64,000 nt of DNA from JABWAN01 sp041918175. GTDB taxonomy: Bacteria > Zhuqueibacterota > Zhuqueibacteria > Zhuqueibacterales > Zhuqueibacteraceae. The stretch spans positions 449,205 through 513,204 of the forward strand of contig JAYRWE010000094.1 of the NCBI GenBank assembly GCA_041918175.1, written 5' to 3'. Below are positions 52,911-63,000 of the stretch, in pieces (the first letter of the stretch is position 1; every line of letters starts with the position of its first letter). Below the pieces are notes generated by a model. It saw only the letters and a program-made list of their open reading frames with translations, did no database searches and had not been told where the DNA came from. The translations under genes and the position numbers were made by a program.

Positions 52911-52978
52911 CCACGGCTTGGCCGTGGCTTTGTTTTTTTATCAACACATAAATGCAAACCACGGCCAAGCCGTGGTTG
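52911..52978. terminator. bidirectional palindromic terminator
   Basis: CCACGGCTTGGCCGTGG (52911-52927) followed by a T-run (52928-52938) is a good Rho-independent terminator for the peptidase-barrel gene. A near copy in inverse orientation, AACCACGGCCAAGCCGTGGTT at 52958-52978, adds a second hairpin, so the pair also forms a REP-like doublet similar to that at 2309. Confidence 0.75.
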
Positions 52979-53087
52979 AACTTCAAGAAACTCCTTCCGC
53001 ACTTTCTCCGCATTGCCGGTACGTTCCCAACTTATGCAAGGATAGCCTTTCAGCTTTCATCCGATTTGCCAGGCAGGTTGATCTCTT

Positions 53088-54383
53088 TTGAATAAAAAAA
53101 CCATACGCGGCTTAATTCTCGCTTCAGCACTCTTGGGTGTGTGCTTTCCTCCACACACTGCGCACGCGCAAATTGCGCCGAAGGATTCAACCGCGAATTC
53201 CGATAAGCTCGCGAGCGTTCCGGCGTATCTGCTGCGCACGTATCATTATGCCGCTGCGCTCGGCAAGACGCGCGCACACGTGCGTTTTGGCATCGTCAAC
53301 GATGTGTTGCAATTCACCCAGGAAGACAACGGCGATTATCGCGCCGCATACGAAATCAATTTGATCGTCGTTGACCACGAGCAAAATCTCGTCGCCAGCC
53401 GAATTTGGAAACGCGAGCTGCGTACCGCGGATTTCGCGCAAACGAATGATCGGCGGCGCTTGAACGAAGAGCATACGGACTTCCTGCTCACGCCGGGCGC
53501 GTATGAATTGCGCGTGGAAATTTTGGATCTGCACACGCAGCGTCGCTTGCGCCGCACGTATGCGCTCGCGTTGCCGGATTATCACACGCCGCAATTGCAA
53601 TTAAGCACGCTCGCTTTCGGCGAAAAGAAGGAGCCGCAAGATTCCGTGCGCTATAATCTTCTCGCCGTGCTTTCGGACAATGGGCCGGAGTCAGGCGTGT
53701 TTTATGAAATCTCCGGCGCACTGCCCGGCGATACGTTGCGCGCGCACTATCGCATCACGGATTGGAAAGAGGCGATATTGCAAGAATGGCAAACCACATT
53801 CGTTGCAGACAATGCGCGCGTGCGGCAATTTGAGCCGCTTCAATCCAGGCTCAAATATCAAGGCCTGCATCGCCTGCATGTGGCCCTCACTGGGCGCGGG
53901 CAAATGGCCGAAGCGCAGGCGGAATATCGCGTGCAGTTCGCGAAGCCGATTGCCCTCGACATTGAATCTTTTTTTGCGGAGTACCCCGGCCTGGCTTATT
54001 TGCCGCTGCGTTATATCGCTTCTAAAAAAGAATTTCAACGCCTCGTGGCCGCGCCAGCGGAGCAACGTCACGCGCTTGTGGAAAATTTTTGGCAAGAGCG
54101 CGATCCCACCGCGGGCACGGCGACGAACGAATTACGCGAAGAGTTTTATCGCCGCGTTGCTTTTGCGCAAACACGTTTTGCGTTGCATGGGATCGACAAG
54201 GCCGGATGGGAAACCGATCGCGGACGCATTTACATTGTCTACGGTCCGCCGCAGGAAGTGCATCAGCAAATAGGCGAGCGTGAACCTACGCCCTATGAGA
54301 TTTGGTTTTATCCAACACCGGAAAAGCGTTTTGTGTTCATGGATAAAAAAGGCTCGGGCGACTTGGAATTGGTGAATCGCTGA
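53088..54383 (+). CDS. GWxTD-domain exported protein
   Basis: A 431-residue exported protein. TTG 53088 is the likely start, with AGG upstream, giving a signal peptide 'GLILASALLGVCFPPHTAHA'. The C-terminal 130 residues are the GWxTD domain: 'FWQERDPTAGTATNELREEF', 'GIDKAGWETDRGRIYIVYGP', ending 'MDKKGSGDLELVNR'. The domain is widespread in FCB bacteria and its role is unknown. The N-terminal part is an Ig-like beta-sandwich by pattern. It follows the peptidase-barrel gene in the same direction. Confidence 0.8.
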   Translation: MNKKTIRGLILASALLGVCFPPHTAHAQIAPKDSTANSDKLASVPAYLLRTYHYAAALGKTRAHVRFGIVNDVLQFTQEDNGDYRAAYEINLIVVDHEQNLVASRIWKRELRTADFAQTNDRRRLNEEHTDFLLTPGAYELRVEILDLHTQRRLRRTYALALPDYHTPQLQLSTLAFGEKKEPQDSVRYNLLAVLSDNGPESGVFYEISGALPGDTLRAHYRITDWKEAILQEWQTTFVADNARVRQFEPLQSRLKYQGLHRLHVALTGRGQMAEAQAEYRVQFAKPIALDIESFFAEYPGLAYLPLRYIASKKEFQRLVAAPAEQRHALVENFWQERDPTAGTATNELREEFYRRVAFAQTRFALHGIDKAGWETDRGRIYIVYGPPQEVHQQIGEREPTPYEIWFYPTPEKRFVFMDKKGSGDLELVNR

Positions 54384-54421
54384 TTTTACATCTTCGACAA
54401 CTCAACTAACGGAGAGTGGAT

Positions 54422-54811
54422 ATGCAAACCGTTTTGGTAGGACTGCTTGCCGGCTTTGTGGTCGGCGTTATCTGCGTGGCATACGTGTTTTTTCGTACGC
54501 GCCGCTTTCTTGCGCCGGAAAGCGCCGGCGAGTCTGCACGCGAAAACTTGCCTTATTCAGAGGAAGTCACAAGTTCGAGCATGATGCTGATGGCCGTGGT
54601 CGGCAGCGGTTCGTTGCTATGGGGCTTTATTGCCGCAGGCTTATATCACATCATTCAAGAGGACGACAAATTCTTTTTGCTCTCCGCGGCGTTTGCGTTG
54701 CTCATGAACCTTGGGATTCTCTTGAGCAAAACCACGTTTCGGTTGGATAAAATCTTTTTGACCACGTTTATTATCCTCGGACTGGGCGCGCTCATCCCGT
54801 GGCTGATTTAA
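54422..54811 (+). CDS. small four-segment membrane protein
   Basis: A 129-residue membrane protein with hydrophobic segments 'VGLLAGFVVGVICVAYVFF', 'SMMLMAVVGSGSLLWGFIAA', 'LLSAAFALLMNLGIL' and 'IFLTTFIILGLGALIPWLI'. GGAG seven bases before ATG 54422 marks the start. I do not recognise a family. It lies 38 bases after the GWxTD gene, so co-transcription is likely. Confidence 0.65.
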   Translation: MQTVLVGLLAGFVVGVICVAYVFFRTRRFLAPESAGESARENLPYSEEVTSSSMMLMAVVGSGSLLWGFIAAGLYHIIQEDDKFFLLSAAFALLMNLGILLSKTTFRLDKIFLTTFIILGLGALIPWLI

Positions 54812-54915
54812 GCCGAATTATGCAATGATCCCGGCGGCGAGGCGTGGCGCAACATTTATGTTGCGTGCGATGTTTCTTTTCAATAAATGCAGGAGAAGGA
54901 AACTCGCGCTCCACG

Positions 54916-55578
54916 ATGAAAGCTGAACGAATCATGACCCTCCCCACGCTCACGCGCATTGCGCCGGAAGATCTCTCCCGCCTGCTACAACGCGCGCCTC
55001 GTCGCGCCAAGCCGAATACCAAACTCCGGCACAGCGCGGTGATGATGCTTTTGCTGGACCGCGAATGGAACGGCGCGTTGGCAACGCATCTCGTTTTTAT
55101 TTTAAAAACTCGCGATGGCTCAAGACACGCCGGTCAAGTTGCATTTCCCGGCGGCAAAGTCGATGCAAATGACGACTCCGCACTCGCGGCCGCATTGCGC
55201 GAAACGCATGAAGAGGTCGGCATCGCGCCGCGCCAACTGGAAGTGTTGGGCAGCCTCGGTTATTTCAGTACGATGACGACCGGCTTCGACGCTGCGGTGT
55301 TTCTCGCACAACCGCGTGAACGGCTCCTCTATTTGCCGCAAAGAAGCGAGGTCGCCGCCATCTTCGAAATTCCCTTCGTACTCTTCGCGCAACAACACGA
55401 TCCCACGCTTGTGCTCAACACGCCGAGCGACATGCTCAAGTTGCATTATCACATTCCGGTTGCGCCGTTTTTTTCTTTTAAAGGGGAAGATTGGCCCGCC
55501 TCACGCGAGCACATTTGCGTTTGGGGATTCACGGCGCGGGTGCTGCAGCACTTCATAGAATTGCTGCGCGTGTTTTGA
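54916..55578 (+). CDS. Nudix hydrolase, CoA pyrophosphatase type
   Basis: A 220-residue Nudix enzyme. The Nudix box 'GGKVDANDDSALAAALRETH' continuing into 'EEVGI' and the upstream 'RHAGQVAFPGG' (UPF0035) motif identify the CoA pyrophosphatase/CDP-choline type that hydrolyses CoA or oxidised CoA. The start is uncertain (ATG 54916 or 54934); AGGAGAAGGA lies 14 bases or more upstream. It converges with the patatin gene. Confidence 0.85.
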   Translation: MKAERIMTLPTLTRIAPEDLSRLLQRAPRRAKPNTKLRHSAVMMLLLDREWNGALATHLVFILKTRDGSRHAGQVAFPGGKVDANDDSALAAALRETHEEVGIAPRQLEVLGSLGYFSTMTTGFDAAVFLAQPRERLLYLPQRSEVAAIFEIPFVLFAQQHDPTLVLNTPSDMLKLHYHIPVAPFFSFKGEDWPASREHICVWGFTARVLQHFIELLRVF

Positions 55579-55602
55579 ATTTTTCCCGCCAAGCATGCGC
55601 CT

Positions 55603-57777
55603 TCAAAACTTGTAACCCAAATTGAAATACGTCAACACGTGATGCCGATTGCCTTGCGCGAACGTGAACTCGACCGGTCCGAGCGGCGTGATCGCGCCAA
55701 ACGTAAACGCCATGCCGGTTGCGATGCGTTCGCTTTGCAATAAATCGCGCGTGCGATCGGCGACATTGCCGAGATTGAAGCGCGCGAGCAGAAAGCGACG
55801 CGGCCACGCTTCATATTGCACGCCGAGCATGGCGGCAAAAAGCCTTTTGCCGGAAAGCTCTTGCAAGCGCAAGCCCCAAAACGAATCCGCGCCGCCGAGG
55901 AACATTTGCAAATGCTGCGGCACGTTGCCGCCATTTGCGACTCCGAGGTGCAGCGCGCTCAAGCCGGTCCATCGTGTGTTGAACGGCACATGGCTTTGCC
56001 ATTGCAAAACGTGGCGCGTGAAAGTCGTGGTGCTGAGAATACCCTTTTCCGCGGCTTCGCTTTTGATTTGCAGCATTGAGCCGCGCGTGGGGAAAAGATT
56101 GCGGTCAAGATTGTCGGCGTGCAGCGCGAAAAAATAAGCGAGGTAGTTTTGCGTCACCGTGGGAAAATCTTCGGGCGCAATGTCCGGCGAGAAGCGCGCG
56201 TATTCTTTCCTTGCGCCGACGCCGATATTGATCGAGTTGGAAAAAAGCGAGCCGAGAAAAATTTCTCCGGCCGTGGTGTTGTAGCGCCAACTTGAAACGC
56301 GCCGTCCGTCTTCATAATAGAACAATGCATTGCGTTGATGATTGAGGCGCGTGCGCACGCCCATGCCGGGCAAGAAACCGGTATGAATGTAGTATTGCGC
56401 ATCAAACTGCGTCTCTTGTCCGAGCCGCATTTCAATGACGAGATTGGAACCGTGCTCCGCCAAATTGCGAAACGACGTCGCGAGCAACAAGGAAGCCTCG
56501 GTGTCGCGATCATAGCGCAAGCTCGCGTGAAAAAATTCCGTATTCTTTTCGAGCACTTGTACGATCAGCGCCGTGCCTTGCGGACTCGGATCAAGGCGAT
56601 AAGTGACGCGCTCAAAAAAATGCGTGCTGTACAATCGTGCCATGGCATGCTCCAACTCCGCTGCGCTCACCCACGTCGGCGCGAGCAAGCGCAATTCCGC
56701 GAGCACGAGCCGTTGCGACACTTCGCGCAAGCCTTCGATCTTAACGGCGTTGAGGTAGATGGAATCCACCTGCGCAATGCCGGCACGCGGCTCGTAAAGC
56801 GCGAGGCGGTTAAGCGAATCCGCTAATGCACGCAATTGCGGCAAACGCGCATGCGCCGCGCGTTCGCCCGCGGCAATGGCTTCACGCACGCGGTCAAAGC
56901 TGAAAGTGCGCACTTCGCCGAGATTGGGTTCGATTAAAATATCACAAAGCTGCTGCTGCCTCTTTTGCGAAGCTACTTCGAGAAAACCGATAGTCTGCAG
57001 CATCACATCGAGAAACGACTCCAAACTATCGGGCGACTCCAGTTTGGCGCTCACATCAACGCCAATGACAATCTGTGCGCCGAGGCTCCGCACATCTTCC
57101 ACCGGAAAATTGCGCACGAGGCCGCCATCCACCAACAAGCGATTTTGCAATTTGACCGGCGTGAATACGGTGGGAATCGCCATGCTCGCGCGCAAAGCTT
57201 CGGGCAGGAAACCGTTCGTGAGCGTCACCGCCTCGCCGTTCGCCAAATCCGCAGCCACGCATGCGAACGGAATTGGCAAGACCGTGAAATCTTGAATATG
57301 GTGCGCCGGCCAGGTGAGCCGCGTAATCATCGTGGAAATGCGCTGTCCTGCGCTCAAGCCGCTGGGCAGTTTAATGCGTTTGCTTTGAATGGGAAAAGAA
57401 ACCGTGTAACGTTCGTCGCGCAATTTTTCCTGTATCGCCAACGCGCGCCGCGGAATATTGTCGGAGAACACGCTTTGCCAATCCGTGGTGAGTGCGATTT
57501 CTTCCAAAGCTTTCGCATCATAGCCGAGGGCGTACAGTGCGCCGATGATTGCTCCCATGCTCGTGCCCGCAATGCAATCAATGGGCATATGGATTTCTTC
57601 CAAAACTTTGAGCACACCGACGTGCGCAAAGCCTTTGGCGCCGCCCCCGCTGAGCGCAAGGCCGAGCTTGGGGCGCGGTTGGGCGAAGGCAATTGTACTG
57701 GCGAAACAATACGAGAGCAAAACCAAAACTCGCAGGCTCGGCAGTGAAAAATTTCGATAAGAGAAGAGAGTGCTCAT
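55603..57777 (-). CDS. patatin-like phospholipase with outer-membrane barrel
   Basis: A 724-residue exported protein. After a signal peptide (about 32 residues), a patatin domain has the oxyanion motif 'LSGGGAKGFAHVG', nucleophile 'AGTSMGA' (S73) and 'VDGGL' (D217). A POTRA-like segment (about 330-400) and a C-terminal 16-strand-type barrel ending 'YFNLGYKF' follow. This is the PlpD/type Vd-like arrangement, in which the lipase is exported or displayed. The ATG overlaps the DUF4276 stop (ATGA), coupling it to the AAA ATPase-DUF4276 pair. Whether the coupling reflects a shared function is unknown. Confidence 0.85.
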   Translation of the reverse strand: MSTLFSYRNFSLPSLRVLVLLSYCFASTIAFAQPRPKLGLALSGGGAKGFAHVGVLKVLEEIHMPIDCIAGTSMGAIIGALYALGYDAKALEEIALTTDWQSVFSDNIPRRALAIQEKLRDERYTVSFPIQSKRIKLPSGLSAGQRISTMITRLTWPAHHIQDFTVLPIPFACVAADLANGEAVTLTNGFLPEALRASMAIPTVFTPVKLQNRLLVDGGLVRNFPVEDVRSLGAQIVIGVDVSAKLESPDSLESFLDVMLQTIGFLEVASQKRQQQLCDILIEPNLGEVRTFSFDRVREAIAAGERAAHARLPQLRALADSLNRLALYEPRAGIAQVDSIYLNAVKIEGLREVSQRLVLAELRLLAPTWVSAAELEHAMARLYSTHFFERVTYRLDPSPQGTALIVQVLEKNTEFFHASLRYDRDTEASLLLATSFRNLAEHGSNLVIEMRLGQETQFDAQYYIHTGFLPGMGVRTRLNHQRNALFYYEDGRRVSSWRYNTTAGEIFLGSLFSNSINIGVGARKEYARFSPDIAPEDFPTVTQNYLAYFFALHADNLDRNLFPTRGSMLQIKSEAAEKGILSTTTFTRHVLQWQSHVPFNTRWTGLSALHLGVANGGNVPQHLQMFLGGADSFWGLRLQELSGKRLFAAMLGVQYEAWPRRFLLARFNLGNVADRTRDLLQSERIATGMAFTFGAITPLGPVEFTFAQGNRHHVLTYFNLGYKF

Positions 57778-58343
57778 GAGAGATTTTGGGGAGGCGCAAC
57801 GAGTTTGTTTATTCCAAGCACAAAATTTTGATAACTTTTAGACAAGTTCTGGGCGAGTGAAATATGGGGTGCAATGGCGCGTGCCCCGCTGATCTTTTGA
57901 TAAGCCGGCACAAGCTTTCTTAACTCTTGCTCTGCATTGGCAAGCGCATCCGGGTCTTGAAATTTCCTTTTTCGTTGTTTGCGTGCAAGCCCTTTGAGTT
58001 GAAACGCACTTTCGACGGCTCGCAGATCACCAATGAACCAAGCTTCCAAATGCGGGCAAACAATGCGAACCAAAGTATCCGCGCGACCGGCTTGGCGGCA
58101 GAGCTCAACCAAGCGCTTTTTCACGGCAAAACAATCTGCACTGTCTTGATCGCGCAAAACCACAAACTGTATTTCCGGTGTGCGCCATGCGCGCAGTTTT
58201 CGCGGCAAAGATTTTTCCAAGTCGTTCTTACCCTCGTGTGGAACGAGTTGAAAAGTAATTGCCGGCGGCAGCATTTGCGGCAACATGACTTTGAGCACTT
58301 CGGCCATCGAAGGTTCTTCCACCATGAAAACGAGATGTTTCAT
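57774..58343 (-). CDS. DUF4276 (TOPRIM-like) protein
   Basis: A 189-residue protein from ATG 58343 with 'MKHLVFMVEEPSMAEVLKVML', 'FVVLRDQDSADCFAVKKRL' (Asp-rich TOPRIM-like acidic site) and 'VRIVCPHLEAWFIGDLRAVE'. DUF4276 is found mainly downstream of AAA15/OLD-type ATPases, as here. It may be a TOPRIM nuclease or its effector. Its ATG overlaps the ATPase stop and its stop overlaps the patatin ATG. Confidence 0.75.
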   Translation of the reverse strand: MKHLVFMVEEPSMAEVLKVMLPQMLPPAITFQLVPHEGKNDLEKSLPRKLRAWRTPEIQFVVLRDQDSADCFAVKKRLVELCRQAGRADTLVRIVCPHLEAWFIGDLRAVESAFQLKGLARKQRKRKFQDPDALANAEQELRKLVPAYQKISGARAIAPHISLAQNLSKSYQNFVLGINKLVAPPQNLS

Positions 58344-59518
58344 TGCGGATCCGCTCCCTTGAAAAAGCCTTGCTTCCAAAGTGCTCCCGGCAAATCCCCT
58401 TCTTTAATCAATTCCGTTAAAAGGGCGTCGTCTTGTGCGTGCGCAATCTGTGTGAATCCGGAATTTTTCTTCAACCAAAAAATTTCTTCGATCTTAATGC
58501 CATTGAGAAAATCCGGCGAGTGCGTGGAAATAAAAACCTGTCCGCCGCGTTGCGCGTAAGAGCGAAACTCTTCGGCGAGCGTGTGCAAAAGCTGCGGGTA
58601 AAGTTGATTCTCCGGCTCTTCGACACACAAAAGCGGATGCGGATTGGGATCGTGCAGCAACAAGAGATACGCGAACATTTTGATCGTGCCGTCGGAAACG
58701 AAACGCGCGACAAATGGATCCTTAAACGAACCGTCTTGGAATTTAAGCACAAGCCTTCCGTCTTCGGTTTCAACGGCGCGCACTTGAGAAACACCCGGCA
58801 CGTAGAGGGACATTTTTTGGAGAACTTGATCAAAAGTCGCGCGATGATGTTCATACATGAATTGCGCGAAGAGAGCGAGGTTCTCGCCGGTGGAAGAAAG
58901 ATGCTCGGCGTAACCCGCTTCCTGGCTCGGACGCGCGTCGGAAACGTGGAAATCAGAAACATGCCAAGCTTCGAGCATGCGCCGAAACGCACTCACGACT
59001 TTGAACTTTTGAAATTGTCCGAGGCCTTTTATGGCTAGAATGTCGGGGGATTCCAATTCCTGTTCTTCGCGTTTCATTTCCGCGCCGCGTTTGCCATAGT
59101 CTTCTTCGTTCGTAACCGCGGTGCCTTTGCCATACTTAAAATCGAGGAAGTACCAAGGCTGCCCATGCGTTCCGCGGCGATATTTCAGCGACTCTTTTAC
59201 GATGACGGGCAATCCCTCGCGTAATCCAATGGCGAGCAGATACGTCACGAGCGGATCTTCCGACGACATGCGAAATTTCAATTCGACTTCAATTGGTCCG
59301 TCGGCATCGCGACTCAGCACTTCTTTGAAACCGCCACGACGTGTTAGCGCCTGCCGCACGTTGTGCGTCAACGCCTCACGTAAGAATCCCAACAGCTCAA
59401 AGATGGTTGATTTGCCGCTGCCGTTCGCGCCGACAAAAACGCACATCGCCGGGAGATTGGCAATTTTAACCTCGCGAAAGACGCGAAAATTTTTGATCGA
59501 AATGGATTCCAGCCGCAT
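58340..59518 (-). CDS. AAA15/RecF-like ATPase
   Basis: A 392-residue SMC/ABC-type ATPase: Walker A 'VGANGSGKSTIFELL' (about 29-43), signature-like 'FVSDGTIKMFAYLLLL', Walker B 'LLCVEEPENQLYPQL', and H-loop 'VFISTHSPDFLN'. It belongs to the AAA_15/AAA_21 group related to OLD and PARIS AriA-type defence ATPases. Start at 59518 has AAGGA upstream. It is the first gene of a three-gene overlapping operon with DUF4276 and patatin. The whole-operon role is unknown. Confidence 0.85.
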   Translation of the reverse strand: MRLESISIKNFRVFREVKIANLPAMCVFVGANGSGKSTIFELLGFLREALTHNVRQALTRRGGFKEVLSRDADGPIEVELKFRMSSEDPLVTYLLAIGLREGLPVIVKESLKYRRGTHGQPWYFLDFKYGKGTAVTNEEDYGKRGAEMKREEQELESPDILAIKGLGQFQKFKVVSAFRRMLEAWHVSDFHVSDARPSQEAGYAEHLSSTGENLALFAQFMYEHHRATFDQVLQKMSLYVPGVSQVRAVETEDGRLVLKFQDGSFKDPFVARFVSDGTIKMFAYLLLLHDPNPHPLLCVEEPENQLYPQLLHTLAEEFRSYAQRGGQVFISTHSPDFLNGIKIEEIFWLKKNSGFTQIAHAQDDALLTELIKEGDLPGALWKQGFFKGADPQ

Positions 59519-60037
59519 AACGCTTCCTTTCAATGCGCAGCGATTTTTAAAACTTCGTGAGCGATGCCTTGGGCAGAAGATAACGGATTTTTAAATTAAA
59601 TGCACTCGTGTCCTTCGAATCCCCCTTTCGCTGTGCGAGCCCATGAATGAATGTGCGAAAGAAATGCGCTTTCACCTTCATTGGTGGGAAGCATAAGGAG
59701 GGTGCGAGCCAAACAGCACTCGGCAAAAACGCGATTACCAGCCCCATCACTTTGTTAGCCGCCTCTCGCACTCCGTCTCTTGTTTCTGCAGGCAGCTTGG
59801 AGGCAGCAATATAGCCTCGCCCAAGCGCTTTGCCAATCTGATTTTAAAATACTGCAATATGAACGGCGAGGCGAGATTTCTTTTGCCCTTGCACAGCGCA
59901 TTCGCTAAAATCACTCCGTCCTCCGAGTTGGCTGCCGGGGCGAGTGGTATTTTTCCAGTTCCCTTCCGCAAGACCTCTGCATGATTTTTATTGTTGTGAG
60001 AAGGTGAATCGTGCTACTCGTTTAAAAAGTTGCAGCC
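59519..60037. other. intergenic region between ATPase operon and histidine kinase
   Basis: About 520 bases without a supported gene. Two minus-strand frames (59547-59771 and 59747-59971) are open but lack ribosome sites and family resemblance. The promoters of the two divergent units should lie here; I could not identify a clear pair of boxes. Confidence 0.45.
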
Positions 60038-63000
60038 ATGACCATGCTTACTTCTCCTCTTCGGGTGATTAAAAATCTCACCGGCATTCCTTCGAGCGAT
60101 CGTCAAATCCAACACATGCTCGCGCAGCTTCCCGCGGTGCTTTGGACCACGGACGCGGATTTGTGCTTCACTTCTTCCATGGGTTCCGGCCTTGCGGAGC
60201 TGCAGCTACAACCCAATCAATTGAACGGTGTTTCGCTGTGGGAGTATTTTCAAACGCAAGACCCCAATGCGTCGCCCATCGCGCAACATCGACGCGCGCT
60301 TGCCGGCGAATCTTGCTCCTTTGCACAAGCTTGGGCAAATCACATCTATCAAACGCACCTCGAACCGCTGCGCGATTTGGACGGCGTGATTATCGGCACG
60401 CTCGGCCTCGCGCTCGACGTCACGGAATACAAGCGCACGGAGGCGGCGCTGCGGCAATCGCGCCAAGAATTTGACGATCTCGTGCACTCGCTCGAAGGCA
60501 TCGTGTGGGAAGTTGATGCGCCGACCCTGCAATTCACCTTTGTCAGCAAACAAGCGGAGCGTTTGCTCGGTTATCCCACCGAATTGTGGTTGGCCGATCC
60601 GAGCTTTTGGAAAGATCATTTGCACCCCGAGGATCGCGATTGGGATTTGCATTTCTGCTTGGAAGCGGCGCTCGCCAAAGGCAGTGTGGAGTTTGAGCAT
60701 CGCATGCTCGCCGCGGATGGCCGCGTGATTTGGCTGCGCAATTTCATCACCGTGCAAAAGGAGAACGATTGTCCGATCAAGCTGCGCGGCGTGATGGTGG
60801 ATAGCTCGGAAAACAAACGCGCCGTAGAAGCGCTGCGCAACGCGCAATCGGAATTGGGCGAAGCCTATTCGCAACTCGCCGCGATCATCGAGCTTGCGCC
60901 CGCGGTTGCGATTCAAGGCTATGATGAAAACGGCGTGGTGAAATTTTGGAATCGCGCTTCGGAAGAAATGTATGGCTTCACCTCAGAAGCCGCGTTGGGT
61001 AAAAAGTTAAATGCCTTTTTGCTCTCGCCCGAAGACGCAGGCGAATTTGAGGCGCTCGTGCAAACAGCATTGCGCACCAACGCGCCCGCGCCCGTGCGCG
61101 AATGGCAAACCCAAACCGCGACCGGCGAGCCGCGCTACGTTTTGTCCTCGCTCTTTCCAATTCGTTTTGGCCGTGAGCAAAAACAAGTAATCTGCATGGA
61201 CGTGGACGTGACTGCGCGTCAACAAGCAGAAACGGCATTGCGAGAAAGCGATGCGCGCCTGCGGCGTATGGTGGAAAACATGCCCGTGATGGTTGATGCC
61301 TTAGATGATGCCGGCCGTATCATTGTTTGGAATCGCGAGTGCGAAAGCGTCACCGGGTATAGCGCGAGCGAAATCGTCGGCAACCCCAACGCGATGGAGA
61401 TGCTCTACCCCAACGCGGATTATCGCCGCCGCATGCAGCAAGAATGGCAACAACGCGGCAACGCCTATCGCGATTGGGAATGGGAGATGACGTGCAAAGA
61501 CGGCAGCACGAAAGTGATTTCGTGGTACAATGTTTCCGCGGCATTTCCCATTTCGGGGTTAAAGGCTTGGGGCATCGGCATCGACGTGACGCAGCGCAAG
61601 CGCACGGAAGAAGCATTGCGCCTCAGCCAAGAGCGCTACAAACGCTTGGTGGAGAGCACGAAGGTCGTGCCGTTCGAAGCCAGTGTGCGCGATTGCCGCT
61701 TCATCTATATCGGCCCGCAGGCCGTCAAGCTGCTCGGCCATCCGTGCGAAGCTTGGTATCGCGAGCACTTTTGGGCGGAGCATCTTTATGAAGAAGATCG
61801 CAGCCGTGCGATTGCCTTTTGCCAAGAAGCTTGTCAAAAAGAAACAGATTTTGATTTCGAATATCGTATGGTCGCCGACGACGGCCGCATCATTTGGGTG
61901 CGTGAAATCGTTTCCGTAGTCCGCGGCGAGAGCGGACCCGAAACGTTGCGCGGTTTTTTGTTGGATATTACCTCGCGCAAGCTCGCGAAAAACGCGCTGC
62001 TCGAAAGCCAAACGCGACTCAAGCTGCTGACGAGCATTGCCACGGGCATTACCTCCGGCATGTCGGTAGAACAGATCATTGCGCGCACGGTGAAACACAT
62101 CCATCAACATTTTCCGTGGCTGCGTATTTCTTATGCGACCGTGAATGAGAACGGCTTGCTCCACGTCGCGCATTCGCATGATCCTGACGGCAAACACTCG
62201 TTGATCGGCGCAGAGATCGATTTGAACTTTGCGCCTGAAGTGCTCGCGCATTTTCGCAAGCATGAGCCGTTACTCGTCGCCGAGGTTGCCGGCGCCGAGG
62301 CCTTGCAACCGCTGGCCGAGTTGCTGCGCGAGAATCAAATTCGCGCCGTGCTTTACACGCCCGTGCATTATGCCGATCACCTCGTTGGCATCTTGGGTTT
62401 CGATGCGCCGCAGCCGCATCAATGGCGCGAACATGAAAGCGCAACCTTGCGCGAGATCGCGGAATATCTCGCGGTCGCGATTAAAGAAGCGCGCGCGCAA
62501 ATCGAGCGCAAGCGTTTGGAAGAAGAGCGCGCCGCGGCTTTGCGCGTTGCCAATGCGGAACTGGCGCGCGCCGCACGTTTGAAAGATGAATTCCTCGCCA
62601 GCATGAGCCATGAATTGCGCACGCCCCTCAATGCCATTTTAGGCATCAGCGAAGCATTGCGCGAACAAGTTTATGGCGCGATCAACGAGAATCAAATCTC
62701 CGCGCTGCACAACATCGAAGAAAGCGGCCGGCATTTGCTCTCGCTCATCAACGACATTCTCGACCTCTCGCGCATCGAAGCCGGCAAGTTGGAGTTAGAA
62801 ATCGATCCCATCTCCGTCGAATCGGTTTGCGCTGCGAGCCTGCGTTTCATTCATCAAATGGCGCAACACAAGCAACTTAAAATTTCTGCGCAGTATGATC
62901 CCGAAGTGAAAATCATTCATGCCGATGAACGGCGCTTAAAGCAGGTTCTGGTAAATTTGTTGAGCAACGCGGTGAAGTTCACGCCCGCCAACGGCGTGGT

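Noticed and set aside
55603..57777. Patatin as a CBASS-type effector
   Set aside because: It has a signal peptide and an outer-membrane barrel, and no cyclase gene is adjacent, so it is not a cytoplasmic CBASS effector.
58340..59518. Definite assignment of the ATPase operon to PARIS
   Set aside because: The partner is DUF4276 rather than the DUF4435 partner of PARIS, and a third outer-membrane gene is present. Only resemblance can be claimed.
59747..59971. Minus-strand 74-codon frame before the histidine kinase
   Set aside because: It is open, but has no ribosome site, no homology I recognise and no supporting context.
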